In this document: piece after piece, positions 36,903 through 45,189 of the stretch
Position numbering within the stretch: position 1 is the first letter of the stretch
Layout: every line of letters starts with the position of its first letter
From: Propionispira raffinosivorans DSM 20765
Lineage (GTDB): Bacteria > Bacillota > Negativicutes > Selenomonadales > Selenomonadaceae
Assembly (NCBI RefSeq): GCF_000381065.1
Contig: NZ_KB905854.1
Location: 1 to 64,000 of the forward strand
Direction: 5' to 3'
DNA length: 64,000 nt
Translations under genes and position numbers: made by a program
The notes under the pieces: model-generated
Databases searched by the model: none
What the model saw: only the letters and a program-made list of their open reading frames with translations
What the model was told of the DNA's origin: nothing

Positions 36903-37829
36903 ATGGAAAATAAAAACAAGACCTATTTTTTGTTGGTAATTGCGACAGCTTTTTGGGGAATTCAGCCACTTTGTATCAAACTGCTTGTTACAAAGTGGAC
37001 ACCAGTGACAATCACCTGCGCCCGCTACTTTGTAATCAGTGGGATACTTTTCTTTATTTTATACCTGCGGAAGGATAAAGGTTTGTTCCCACCGCAAAAA
37101 TGTCTTTTCCCTTTGATTCTCATGGGGATTATGGGGATTGCGATAAACAATATTGCCCAGTTTACGGGGCTGCAGTATTCTACTATTATTAATTGCACGC
37201 TTATTTCCGCTACCTCACCGGCTATTACAGCTTTTTTATCAGCTATCTGTATTAAAGAACGTCTTAATGGCATACAATGGATGGGAATTGGAATTTCTTT
37301 TGCGGGAGTATTATGTATAATAAGCCATGGTTCCCTAACATTTATATTATATAGTGAGTTTAATCGGGGCGATATTTTGTTTTTTATCTGTCAGCTTAGT
37401 TGGACCCTTTATTCGATAATCGGTCTTAAAGTTATGCATCAAATATCGGCACTTGCTGCAACTGCCTGGGCGGGCTTTTTTGGAGCAACGTTTACAGCTC
37501 TTTATGGTTTAATCGTTGAGGAGGTACATTTTTTGCCATTATTCGTACCAGCAGTTGCGGCATTTATGTATACGGTAATTTGTGGTGGTGTCTTAGCAAT
37601 GTTATTTTGGAACATGGGCGTAAAAGATGCTGGTCCGAGCTTGACAGCAATTTTCCAAAATATTACACCAGTTGTTGGTGTAATAGGGGGAACCATATTT
37701 TTTAATGAAATAATCGGACGGGCTGATATTGTTGGTGCTATAGGAATTTTTGCTGGTGTATATCTAACGATGCACAGTAATAAAGTACAAGAATATCTAG
37801 CACGATGTTGGTTGAAAAAAAGTATTTAA
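36903..37829 (+). CDS. EamA/DMT-family transporter
   Basis: A drug/metabolite transporter superfamily protein of 308 residues with ten predicted helices in two EamA repeats: LVIATAFWGIQPLCIKLL at the start of the first, and FFICQLSWTLYSIIGLKVM at the start of the second, closing with GVIGGTIFFNEIIGRADIVGA. Such proteins mostly export metabolites across the inner membrane. It follows the GntP-like permease after about 45 bases and ends at a terminator, so it is the last gene of the inositol block. The substrate is unknown. Confidence 0.85.
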   Translation: MENKNKTYFLLVIATAFWGIQPLCIKLLVTKWTPVTITCARYFVISGILFFILYLRKDKGLFPPQKCLFPLILMGIMGIAINNIAQFTGLQYSTIINCTLISATSPAITAFLSAICIKERLNGIQWMGIGISFAGVLCIISHGSLTFILYSEFNRGDILFFICQLSWTLYSIIGLKVMHQISALAATAWAGFFGATFTALYGLIVEEVHFLPLFVPAVAAFMYTVICGGVLAMLFWNMGVKDAGPSLTAIFQNITPVVGVIGGTIFFNEIIGRADIVGAIGIFAGVYLTMHSNKVQEYLARCWLKKSI

Positions 37830-37842
37830 TCTAGGGATAAAT

Positions 37843-37881
37843 ATCGAGTTCACAGACAAAGTTGTGGGACTCGATGTTTTT
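37843..37881 (+). terminator. Terminator after the DMT gene
   Basis: ATCGAGTTC ... GGACTCGAT, with partial inner pairing, followed by GTTTTT. Confidence 0.75.
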
Positions 37882-37925
37882 GACGTATGATAAAAAAATA
37901 AATTGTAATATCTTAATAAAATATA

Positions 37926-37960
37926 TTGACTTTAACAATAACTAATAGTATGCTACATAC
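37926..37960 (+). promoter_or_regulatory. gntR promoter with overlapping operator
   Basis: TTGACT (37926-37931), a 17-base spacer and TATGCT (37949-37954) form a promoter. Its -10 box is inside the palindrome GTATGCTACATAC (37948-37960; GTATG-CTA-CATAC). The same 13-mer, followed by AGGT, recurs before the dehydrogenase gene at 38754. This indicates an operator for the GntR protein and autoregulation. Confidence 0.75.
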
Positions 37961-38015
37961 AGGTAATCAAAACGAAAGAATATAAAACAATACATAATGC
38001 GTAGTTACTCTTTTA

Positions 38016-38696
38016 TTGCAGAAAGGCGGTGATACTATTTTACAGAGAATTTCTTTTAAAGATCAGGTTTATGAATATTTAAAAAAAGCCATTGTAAATG
38101 GTGAACTGAGTACCGGTGAAATTTACTCTGAACAGATGTTTGCTGATCAACTGCAAGTTTCAAGGACTCCTGTGCGGGAAGCTGTTTTACAGCTTAAAAA
38201 TGAAAATATGCTTGAAGTTTATAATAATCGCGGTATTATGGTAAAACCGTTGTCTTTTCTTGACGCGCAGAAAATCATCCAAACACGTGTAGCCATTGAA
38301 GGCTATAGTGTACGTTATTTAACGCAGCGTGTAGAAACGGATGTTGCGCGCGAAACTTTAAAAAAAATGCAGTCGTGTCTTGATCAAGAACGAGCCGTTG
38401 AAGTGCAAGACTTAGGAATTTATGATTTTATGAAAGCCGATGTACAGTTCCATGGACTTATTATAGCCTTTACAGATAATGAATATTTTGTTAAGACGAT
38501 CGATATGCTCAGATCCCGACTGGAAAAAGCAACGGTCAGTTCACTTAAAGCATATAATAGAACCAATGCCGCTTTAATTGAACATCGGGATTTACTGACA
38601 AAGATACAGAGCGGTAATGTTGACGCAGCGTATCAATCATTTGAAAAACATATGAAAATAACGGAAGAAATTATGAAACATTGCCAGTTAGACTAA
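38016..38696 (+). CDS. GntR-family (FadR/FCD type) transcriptional regulator
   Basis: The product of about 220-226 residues has an N-terminal winged helix (FKDQVYEYLKKAIVNGELS, QLQVSRTPVREAVLQLKNENM) and a helical FCD ligand-binding domain from about residue 85. The start is uncertain. TTG at 38016 has no ribosome site. AAAGGCGG lies just downstream of it, which would favour a non-standard ATT at 38037 or an unrecognised start. It precedes the acid-sugar cassette, and the shared palindrome indicates that it controls both itself and that cassette. FCD-domain regulators typically bind organic acids, which fits. Confidence 0.85.
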   Translation: MQKGGDTILQRISFKDQVYEYLKKAIVNGELSTGEIYSEQMFADQLQVSRTPVREAVLQLKNENMLEVYNNRGIMVKPLSFLDAQKIIQTRVAIEGYSVRYLTQRVETDVARETLKKMQSCLDQERAVEVQDLGIYDFMKADVQFHGLIIAFTDNEYFVKTIDMLRSRLEKATVSSLKAYNRTNAALIEHRDLLTKIQSGNVDAAYQSFEKHMKITEEIMKHCQLD

Positions 38697-38753
38697 TTTC
38701 AAGAAAATGAAAATATAGCCTTTCATAGCAATGTTTTGTTTTTATATCTAGTG

Positions 38754-38766
38754 GTATGCTACATAC
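38754..38766 (+). promoter_or_regulatory. Second GTATGCTACATAC operator, upstream of the dehydrogenase
   Basis: An exact copy of the 13-base palindrome seen before gntR, again with TATGCT in a -10-like position (38755-38760). It is 68 bases upstream of the dehydrogenase start. It ties the acid-sugar cassette to the GntR regulator. Confidence 0.75.
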
Positions 38767-38833
38767 AGGTTCATATAAAAAAGTAGTGTACAGCCTATCA
38801 TTTATAAATAGAAAATATCAAGGAGGTCTTTTT

Positions 38834-39730
38834 ATGTCAAAAGTAGGTTTTGTTGGATTAGGAATTATGGGAAAACCAATGGTATTGAATTTATTAAAAG
38901 CAGGAATTGAAACAACGGTATATGATATTAATCCGGCAGCGGTTGATGCATTAAAAGAAGCTGGGGCAAAAGGTGCAGTTTCGCCGAAAGAATTAGCAGG
39001 CGGAAATGATGTTGTTATCACAATGGTTCCAAATGCTAAGATTGTTGGCATTTTACTAGAAGGTCCTGATGGAATTTTAGCTGGTGTAAAACCAGGCACT
39101 GTCATTGTCGATATGAGTTCGGTTTCACCTGTGGATTCAAAATATTTTGCGGAACTGGCAAAGAGCAAACAATGTCCTTTCCTTGATTCTCCAGTAAGTG
39201 GTGGGGAGCCCGGTGCCATAAATGCAACGTTAGCATTTATGGTCGGTGGTGATGAAGCTGTTGTGGAACAAATCAGAGATGTTTATGAAGCAATGGGAAC
39301 TTCAATTACAGTAGTTGGACCAAATGGTAGTGGTTCGGTAGCAAAGCTTGCGAACCAGATCATGGTAAATCTTAATATTGCCGCGGTTTCCGAAGCTTTG
39401 ATTTTAGCCCAAAAAGCCGGCGCAGATCCGAAGAAAGTATATGAAGCAGTTCGCGGCGGACTTGCGGGCAGTACCGTACTCGATGCAAAAGCACCGATGA
39501 TGTTCAATCGTAATTTTAAACCAGGCGGAACGCTTGCAATCAATTTAAAAGATATTACCAATGTTATGGATACCGCCAAAAGTCTTGAAGTACCGTTGAT
39601 TCTTACAAGCCAGTTACAGCAAATTATGCTGAGCCTAAAATCCGATGGACATATTATGGATGACCATAGTGGTATTGTTCAATTTTATGAAAAAATTTCT
39701 GGCGTGGAAGTAAAAACTCCACAAAAATAA
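38834..39730 (+). CDS. garR: 2-hydroxy-3-oxopropionate reductase / beta-hydroxyacid dehydrogenase (GarR type)
   Basis: A 298-residue NAD(P)-dependent dehydrogenase of the 3-hydroxyisobutyrate dehydrogenase family. The ATG at 38834 is preceded by AAGGAGG. The Rossmann motif is VGFVGLGIMGKPMVLNLLKAG, the substrate motif is DSPVSGGEPGAINATLAFMVGG, and the catalytic lysine is in GSGSVAKLANQIMV; VRGGLAGSTVLDAKAPMMFNRNF is also very GarR-like. GarR interconverts tartronate semialdehyde and glycerate. Relatives next to DUF1537 kinases (LtnD) instead oxidise threonate-type acids. The kinase/aldolase neighbours make the second role possible. A hairpin-element copy separates it from the kinase gene. 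Confidence 0.87.
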   Translation: MSKVGFVGLGIMGKPMVLNLLKAGIETTVYDINPAAVDALKEAGAKGAVSPKELAGGNDVVITMVPNAKIVGILLEGPDGILAGVKPGTVIVDMSSVSPVDSKYFAELAKSKQCPFLDSPVSGGEPGAINATLAFMVGGDEAVVEQIRDVYEAMGTSITVVGPNGSGSVAKLANQIMVNLNIAAVSEALILAQKAGADPKKVYEAVRGGLAGSTVLDAKAPMMFNRNFKPGGTLAINLKDITNVMDTAKSLEVPLILTSQLQQIMLSLKSDGHIMDDHSGIVQFYEKISGVEVKTPQK

Positions 39731-39746
39731 ATTGTGAGTCAATTCT

Positions 39747-39880
39747 AGATAAGTTGCATTAAATATTTTGTATGGCAATCGTCAGGAAAGGGGTGTAGGG
39801 TTGAGTGGCGTTACGGAGGAAGCAAACGATGCCCTATACCTCTTTCCTAGCAGCCTAATAAGCTGCAATTTATATATAGC
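39747..39880 (-). repeat. Dispersed hairpin element, copy 3
   Basis: This copy is inverted relative to copies 1, 2 and 4. Read on the minus strand it has the strongest inner stem: GGAAAGAGGTATAGGGC pairs with ACCCTACACCCCTTTCC, leaving the loop core GTTTGCTTCCTCCGTAACGCC. The TGACGATTGCC block and the right end TTTAATGCAACTTATC are conserved, and the left end (GCTATATATAAATTGCAGCTT) is partly complementary to it. It lies between two genes of one apparent cassette. Confidence 0.87.
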
Positions 39881-39964
39881 TTATAAATTATTTCAGCCTG
39901 AGCTGGCAGAATCGTCTCACTAGTCTTAGGCTGAAAATTAAATGAAAGACAGAGGAGCTTTATC

Positions 39965-41389
39965 ATGGCAAAAATACTCAAAAGTGAATTATTTAAAGAT
40001 ATTCCAGTAATCGACGAAACAATGGTCGATGACACATTAAAAGATGTATTAAAAGCATTTGGTAAAAAAATTGTGGTTTTAGATGATGATCCAACAGGGG
40101 TTCAAACGGTACATGATATTTCGGTCTATACAGATTGGTCTGCAGAAAGTATTGCTGCCGGTTTTGCCGAAAAAAATTCGATGTTCTTTATCTTAACGAA
40201 TTCACGCGCTTTTTCAACAGCCGAAACCGAACTTGTTCATCGTGATATTGCGAATCGTATAGCAAGCGAAGCTAAAAAAACGCAGCAGGAATTTATGATT
40301 ATCAGCCGTAGTGATTCTACGCTGCGGGGACATTATCCATTAGAAACACAGATACTTGAAAGCACAGTTGCAAAAAATTCCGGTGTACAGACGGATGGTG
40401 AAGTTATCATGCCATTTTTTAAAGAAGGCGGACGTTTTACAATCAATAATATTCATTATGTACAGGAAGATGAATATTTAGTTCCAGCAGGTGAAACGGA
40501 ATTTGCGAAGGATAAAACTTTTGCTTATACAGCTTCTAATCTAGGTGAGTATATAGAAGAGAAAACAAAAGGAGCATACAAAGCGGCGGATACAACGTAT
40601 ATATCGCTTACAGATATCAGAAAATTTAAAATTCAAGAAATTACCAATCAACTCTTAAAAGTAGAAAATTTCAATAAAGTTATTGTTAATGCTGTCGATT
40701 ATGTTGATGTGAAAGTGTTTGCAATTGCTTTGATTCAAGCGATGCGTAAGGGAAAAACATTTATGTTTAGAACTGCTGCTGCATTTACTAAAGTCATTGG
40801 TGGCGTTACAGATCAACCGCTTTTAACGAAAAAAGAATTGGTTGAAACGGGGAACACAAATGGTGGTCTGGTAATTGTTGGTTCACATGTACAAAAAACA
40901 ACCCAGCAGTTAGCTGAACTACAAAAATGTGATTATATTAAATTTATTGAATTTAACCATTTATTAGTTTTGCAGCCAGAAAATTTAGAACTTGAATTAA
41001 AACGCATTATTAGTGAAGCCGAAAGCGATATTAAAAACGGACAAGCGGTTGTTGTCTTTACTGGCAGAAAAAGATTGGATGTTGGTTCGGAGGAAGAATC
41101 ACTCAAAGTATCTGTTAAGATTTCCGAAGCAATTACCAGTATCGTTCAGCGTTTGTCAATCAAACCTGGGTTTTTAATAGCAAAAGGCGGTATTACATCT
41201 AGTGATGTTGGAACAAAAGGTCTTGGCGTGAAAAAAGCGCAAGTTTTAGGACAGGTGAAACCAGGTATTCCCGTTTGGAAAACAGGCAGTGAAAGTAAAT
41301 TCCCTAATATGTCTTATATTATTTTCCCCGGCAATGTTGGAGCGGTTGAAACACTGCGTGAAGTAGTAGACATGCTGAATGATCGTTAA
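39965..41389 (+). CDS. DUF1537 four-carbon acid sugar kinase family protein
   Basis: The 474-residue protein has the two DUF1537 domains. The N-terminal substrate domain shows VLDDDPTGVQTVHDISVYTD and ISRSDSTLRGHYPLETQIL. The C-terminal nucleotide-binding domain shows AKGGITSSDVGTKGLGVKKA, GIPVWKTGSESKFPNMSYI and the glycine-rich IIFPGNVG. Members phosphorylate D-threonate, L-threonate or D-erythronate (DtnK, LtnK, OtnK). The exact acid cannot be read from the sequence. GAGGAGC precedes the start. The class II aldolase follows after 32 bases, so the kinase product is probably cleaved by it. Confidence 0.88.
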   Translation: MAKILKSELFKDIPVIDETMVDDTLKDVLKAFGKKIVVLDDDPTGVQTVHDISVYTDWSAESIAAGFAEKNSMFFILTNSRAFSTAETELVHRDIANRIASEAKKTQQEFMIISRSDSTLRGHYPLETQILESTVAKNSGVQTDGEVIMPFFKEGGRFTINNIHYVQEDEYLVPAGETEFAKDKTFAYTASNLGEYIEEKTKGAYKAADTTYISLTDIRKFKIQEITNQLLKVENFNKVIVNAVDYVDVKVFAIALIQAMRKGKTFMFRTAAAFTKVIGGVTDQPLLTKKELVETGNTNGGLVIVGSHVQKTTQQLAELQKCDYIKFIEFNHLLVLQPENLELELKRIISEAESDIKNGQAVVVFTGRKRLDVGSEEESLKVSVKISEAITSIVQRLSIKPGFLIAKGGITSSDVGTKGLGVKKAQVLGQVKPGIPVWKTGSESKFPNMSYIIFPGNVGAVETLREVVDMLNDR

Positions 41390-41421
41390 ACTTTTAATTT
41401 TATTTTAATGAAGGAGTTTTT

Positions 41422-42264
41422 ATGTTACTGAATTTAAAAGATATATTAGAGTATGCCAAGGTCAATCAATCGGCGATTGGTTCCTTCAATGTTTATAATT
41501 TAGAATCTATTCAGGCTGTCGTACAGGCAGCCTTGGCTGCAAAACAACCTGTTATTATATCGTTTGGCGAATCGTATACTTCACATGCACCAATCGAAGT
41601 TATTGCCGAAATTGTCAAAATATACTGTATTAAATCAGATGTGCCATTTTGTTTGCACTTAGATCATAGCAAAGAATTAGCAACGATAATGAAAGCAATT
41701 CGTGCTGGCTTTACCTCGATCATGTATGATGGATCGGCTTTACCCCTTAATGAAAATATACGAAGAAGTCGCCAAGTTGTGGAATTGTCGCATTTGGTGG
41801 GTGTGAGTGTTGAAGGTGAATTAGGGTATATGAATAATGAAGATGGAACATCACCGGATGGCTTATGTTTGGCGGAGGGTTACACAACCGTTGCAGCGGC
41901 TAAAGAATATACGGAGCAATCTGGAGTAGATGCATTAGCTATCGCAATTGGTAATGCGCATGGTATCTATAAAGGTATTCCCACCCTTGATTTTCTAAGA
42001 CTGGAAGAGATTAAGCGAACTATCAAGGTGCCGATTGTTTTGCATGGCAGCTCTGGTATTCCATTGGATTCTCTGCGTAAGGCAATTTCCTTAGGTGTGC
42101 GGAAAATCAATATTAATACGGAAGTATCAACAAAAGGAATTCAAACGGCACGATCATTTTTAGCAGACCATCTCGATAAAAATACTCGTTTCGAGATATT
42201 GGCAAAAGCCGTTGAAGGCGCCATGTCTCAAACCGTAGCAGACTATATCAATTTGTTTAAATAA
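41422..42264 (+). CDS. Class II (fructose-bisphosphate aldolase family) aldolase
   Basis: A zinc-dependent aldolase of 280 residues, paralogous to IolJ at 27709. It has IGSFNVYNLESIQAV, the zinc-site FCLHLDHSKELATIM, GFTSIMYDGSALPLNENI, SVEGELGYMNNEDG, AIAIGNAHGIYKG and VLHGSSGIPLDSLRKAIS. The kinase next door suggests that its substrate is a phosphorylated acid sugar and that a product is dihydroxyacetone phosphate or glyceraldehyde phosphate. In the known threonate/erythronate pathways the last step is done by OtnC, a class II aldolase of a different (AraD-like) fold, so this would be a variant. Confidence 0.85.
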   Translation: MLLNLKDILEYAKVNQSAIGSFNVYNLESIQAVVQAALAAKQPVIISFGESYTSHAPIEVIAEIVKIYCIKSDVPFCLHLDHSKELATIMKAIRAGFTSIMYDGSALPLNENIRRSRQVVELSHLVGVSVEGELGYMNNEDGTSPDGLCLAEGYTTVAAAKEYTEQSGVDALAIAIGNAHGIYKGIPTLDFLRLEEIKRTIKVPIVLHGSSGIPLDSLRKAISLGVRKININTEVSTKGIQTARSFLADHLDKNTRFEILAKAVEGAMSQTVADYINLFK

Positions 42265-42344
42265 ATGAGATCGACAATGCACCATATGTTAAAATTATGT
42301 TTTTACAAATGCGTAGGCGTTCGGCGATATAGGAGGATTTTGTG

Positions 42345-43679
42345 ATGGAAACCACATTTTTAGTTTTTACTTTGTTTACAGCAATCTTGTTAGTTGTATT
42401 TTTGATAATGAAAATGCATTTGCATGCATTTGTTAGTTTGATTGTTGCTTGTATGTATGTAGGGTTTATGACAGGGATGCCTTTGGTTAAGATTTGTGCA
42501 TCCATTGAAGCGGGAATGGGCAGTACGCTTGGCTTTTTGGCGACGGTTCTGGGGCTTGGCAGTATTTTAGGTAAAATGCTGGAAACTTCAGGCGGGGCTG
42601 AACGTTTGGCACGGACGTTGATTGATAAGCTCGGGAAGCAGCGGGCAAATTGGGCTATGATGGTCGTTGGTCTGATTACAGGGATTCCTGTGTTTTTTCA
42701 AGTAGGATTTGTATTATTGATACCATTGGTTATTAGTGTAGCTAGGGCTACAGGGATGTCAATTGTAGCAATCGGTATTCCAATGGGCGTATCTCTGCAG
42801 ATTGTTCATTGCATGCTGCCGCCGCATCCGGCTGCTATGGCCATTGCTGCGACACTCAATGCTGATATTGGTAAAGTGATTATGCTGGGGCTTTTGGTCT
42901 GTGTTGTATCCGCTACAATTGCCGGACCAATTTGGACGAAATTCATTAAAAATGGTATTAAAGTAGATCTTCCATCCTTAACGACACCAATAAAAGAAAT
43001 AGCGGATAAAGATCTGCCTGCTTTTGGCATTACTTTATTTACGATTTTATTACCAATGCTTATTATGGTTTCAAAAACAATTTTTGATTTAAGTTCATTA
43101 AAAACATCAGAATTTGCTCCGATTGTGAATTTTATCGGTAATCCGATTACCGCCTTAATGATTTCAGCTTTTTTTGCTTATTGGTCTTTAGGCTTGGCAC
43201 GTGGCTTTAAAATGCCGGAACTTTTAAAATTTACCGATCAATCCTTTGCTCCGGTTGCGGGTATATTGCTTGTTATTGGTGCTGGCGGGGCGTTTAACCG
43301 AGTATTGATTGATAGTGGCCTAGGCGTGGAACTTGGCAAAGTTCTTACGGGGCTAGACCTAAGTCCATTGATTCTAGCTTGGATCGTAGCGGCAGTTATG
43401 CGCTTTTCCGTTGGTTCGGCTACCGTTGCAATGATGACGTCAGCTGGTATAGTAATGCCAATGCTGGTGCAATATCCGAATCTTGATCCGGCTTTTGTTG
43501 CTTTAGCTGTAGGCTCGGGCGCAATCTGTTTTTCACATGTAACAGATTCTGGATTTTGGATTGTTAAAGAATATTTTGGCTTAACGGTTGCCGATGCATT
43601 AAAATCTTATACATTAGCGACTTGTATTGCATCTCTGGTTGCAATTAGCATGACAGTCATGTTATCAAAAATTATTTAA
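42345..43679 (+). CDS. GntP-family permease
   Basis: An integral membrane transporter of 444 residues with about 12-13 hydrophobic segments. GntP features are FLATVLGLGSILGKMLETSGG, GIPVFFQVGFVLLIPL, HCMLPPHPAAMAIA, VMRFSVGSATVAMMTSAGI and CFSHVTDSGFWIVKEYFG. Members import gluconate, threonate-like acids or glycerate with protons. AGGAGG lies eight bases before the ATG at 42345. It is the last gene of the acid-sugar cassette and is followed by a bidirectional terminator. It probably brings in the acid that the DUF1537 kinase phosphorylates. Confidence 0.92.
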   Translation: METTFLVFTLFTAILLVVFLIMKMHLHAFVSLIVACMYVGFMTGMPLVKICASIEAGMGSTLGFLATVLGLGSILGKMLETSGGAERLARTLIDKLGKQRANWAMMVVGLITGIPVFFQVGFVLLIPLVISVARATGMSIVAIGIPMGVSLQIVHCMLPPHPAAMAIAATLNADIGKVIMLGLLVCVVSATIAGPIWTKFIKNGIKVDLPSLTTPIKEIADKDLPAFGITLFTILLPMLIMVSKTIFDLSSLKTSEFAPIVNFIGNPITALMISAFFAYWSLGLARGFKMPELLKFTDQSFAPVAGILLVIGAGGAFNRVLIDSGLGVELGKVLTGLDLSPLILAWIVAAVMRFSVGSATVAMMTSAGIVMPMLVQYPNLDPAFVALAVGSGAICFSHVTDSGFWIVKEYFGLTVADALKSYTLATCIASLVAISMTVMLSKII

Positions 43680-43768
43680 TGAGGATAAGTGAGGAATCAG
43701 ACGATGAAGTCTGAAGTTACAATCATACGTATTGGTGATCTCGTTCAATTCGCTTAAAGAAATAAGTA

Positions 43769-43800
43769 AAAACCGCTGAGATAGTTTCAGCGGTTTTTAC
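43769..43800. terminator. Bidirectional terminator between gntP and iolG
   Basis: AAAACCGCTGA-GATAGTT-TCAGCGGTTTTT is a perfect stem with A-rich and T-rich flanks and serves both convergent genes. Confidence 0.92.
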
Positions 43801-43826
43801 TTTATAAAGATGTGGTTATTTTATTT

Positions 43827-44852
43827 TTATAAACCATAAACAGCGCGGATTTCTTTAAGTGAAACGGGACGATTTTCCGCTACGGATTTTTGTGCTGCTA
43901 AACCAATAAGTACGGGTTCTAGCCCATCTTGGGCAGTTACCAGAGTTGGCGTATCTTTGACAATTGCATTAACAAAGGCTGCAATTTCATCAGCATAGGC
44001 ATTCATGTAACGTTCCAAAAAGAAAAAGAGTGGTTTTTCAGCTACTACACCATTTTTGCCACTGAATACTGCATTGGAACTTGAATCATTTTGAATGGAA
44101 ATTGCCCCGTTTGTTCCAAATACTTCGGCTCGTTGGTCATAACCATAACAAGCTTGACGGCAGTTATCAATGACAGCTGTTGCACCATTGGCAAGTTTTA
44201 AAGTTATGATGGCAGTATCGACATCACCGGCTTGACCGATAGCAGGGTCGACTGTAACCGAGCCTGCAGCATAAACTTCTTCTACTTCCGAGCCGGATAG
44301 GTAGCGGACCATGTCAAAATCATGAATGGTCATATCGAGGAACATACCGCCAGAAATTTTTACATAGTCAATGGATGGTGGTTCCGGGTCGCGTGAGGTG
44401 ATTTTTATAATTTGTTGCTTGCCGATTTGACCAGCGGCTACCGCTTCCTGAATTGCTTTAAAGTTATGGTCAAAACGACGATTAAAACCTACTTGATATT
44501 TTTTGCCGGAAGTTTCAACTACTTTAAGAACTTCCTTGATTTTTTTAATACTGTGATCGATTGGTTTTTCACAAAAAACGTGTTTACCAGCTTGGAGTGC
44601 TTCAATAGAAAGAGGTGAATGCTGATCGGTTGATGCACAGATTAATACAGCATCAATTGTTGGATCCGCCAATATTTTTTTATAATCCGTATAGGTTTCT
44701 TTTATGCCGAGGGAGTTTGCCCAAGCTATTGAGTTTTCATTCAAGAATGGGTCTGCTACCGCCTTTACTTGAGCATTTTTTACATGATTGGAAATACTTT
44801 CTCCATGAACGCGGCCGATGCGGCCTACGCCAATAATACCAATGTTAATCAT
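43827..44852 (-). CDS. iolG: Inositol 2-dehydrogenase (Gfo/Idh/MocA family)
   Basis: IolG oxidises myo-inositol to 2-keto-myo-inositol, the first step of the pathway at 26.5-35.3 kb. I start at the ATG whose first base is 44852 because GAAAGGCGG precedes it and the protein then begins MINIGIIGVGRIGRVHGESI. The product is 341 residues. The nucleotide motif GVGRIGR, CEKPIDH with the catalytic lysine, and GGMFLDMTIHDFDMVRYLSG with the catalytic Asp and His (DMTIHDFD) are all present. It is transcribed alone and divergently from an AraC regulator, away from the main operon. Confidence 0.9.
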   Translation of the reverse strand: MINIGIIGVGRIGRVHGESISNHVKNAQVKAVADPFLNENSIAWANSLGIKETYTDYKKILADPTIDAVLICASTDQHSPLSIEALQAGKHVFCEKPIDHSIKKIKEVLKVVETSGKKYQVGFNRRFDHNFKAIQEAVAAGQIGKQQIIKITSRDPEPPSIDYVKISGGMFLDMTIHDFDMVRYLSGSEVEEVYAAGSVTVDPAIGQAGDVDTAIITLKLANGATAVIDNCRQACYGYDQRAEVFGTNGAISIQNDSSSNAVFSGKNGVVAEKPLFFFLERYMNAYADEIAAFVNAIVKDTPTLVTAQDGLEPVLIGLAAQKSVAENRPVSLKEIRAVYGL

Positions 44853-45189
44853 AATTTTTATTCCGCCTTTCAAAATAAGTTCCGTTTTTGCGAAGCTCCT
44901 TGATTTTGTTTGCCAGTATTCATTTTACTGGCTATTATCTTTGATTTTTGGTAATATAAGAATAGAGTGATTCAAAAGATGATAACTTTATTGTTATATT
45001 ATATGTTTGTTTTGATTATCTTTATGTTTAAGTATACGGTGAAATAACAAAGATTACCTCTAGTATTTTGCTTTTTTTGCAAAGAAAAACATTGATTTTT
45101 CAGCTCTTTTAATGAGTTTGCTAAATATACTCCAAATTATTGCTTTGTTTGTAAATAAATATTAGAATTTTCGATTAACTATAGAGTGG
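44853..45189. promoter_or_regulatory. Divergent promoter region between iolG and an AraC gene
   Basis: The spacer is AT-rich and must hold both promoters. On the minus strand TAATCAAAACA (45008-45018) fits 10 of 11 positions of the IolR 11-mer consensus, so iolG could belong to the same regulon. No other site is clear. Confidence 0.4.
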
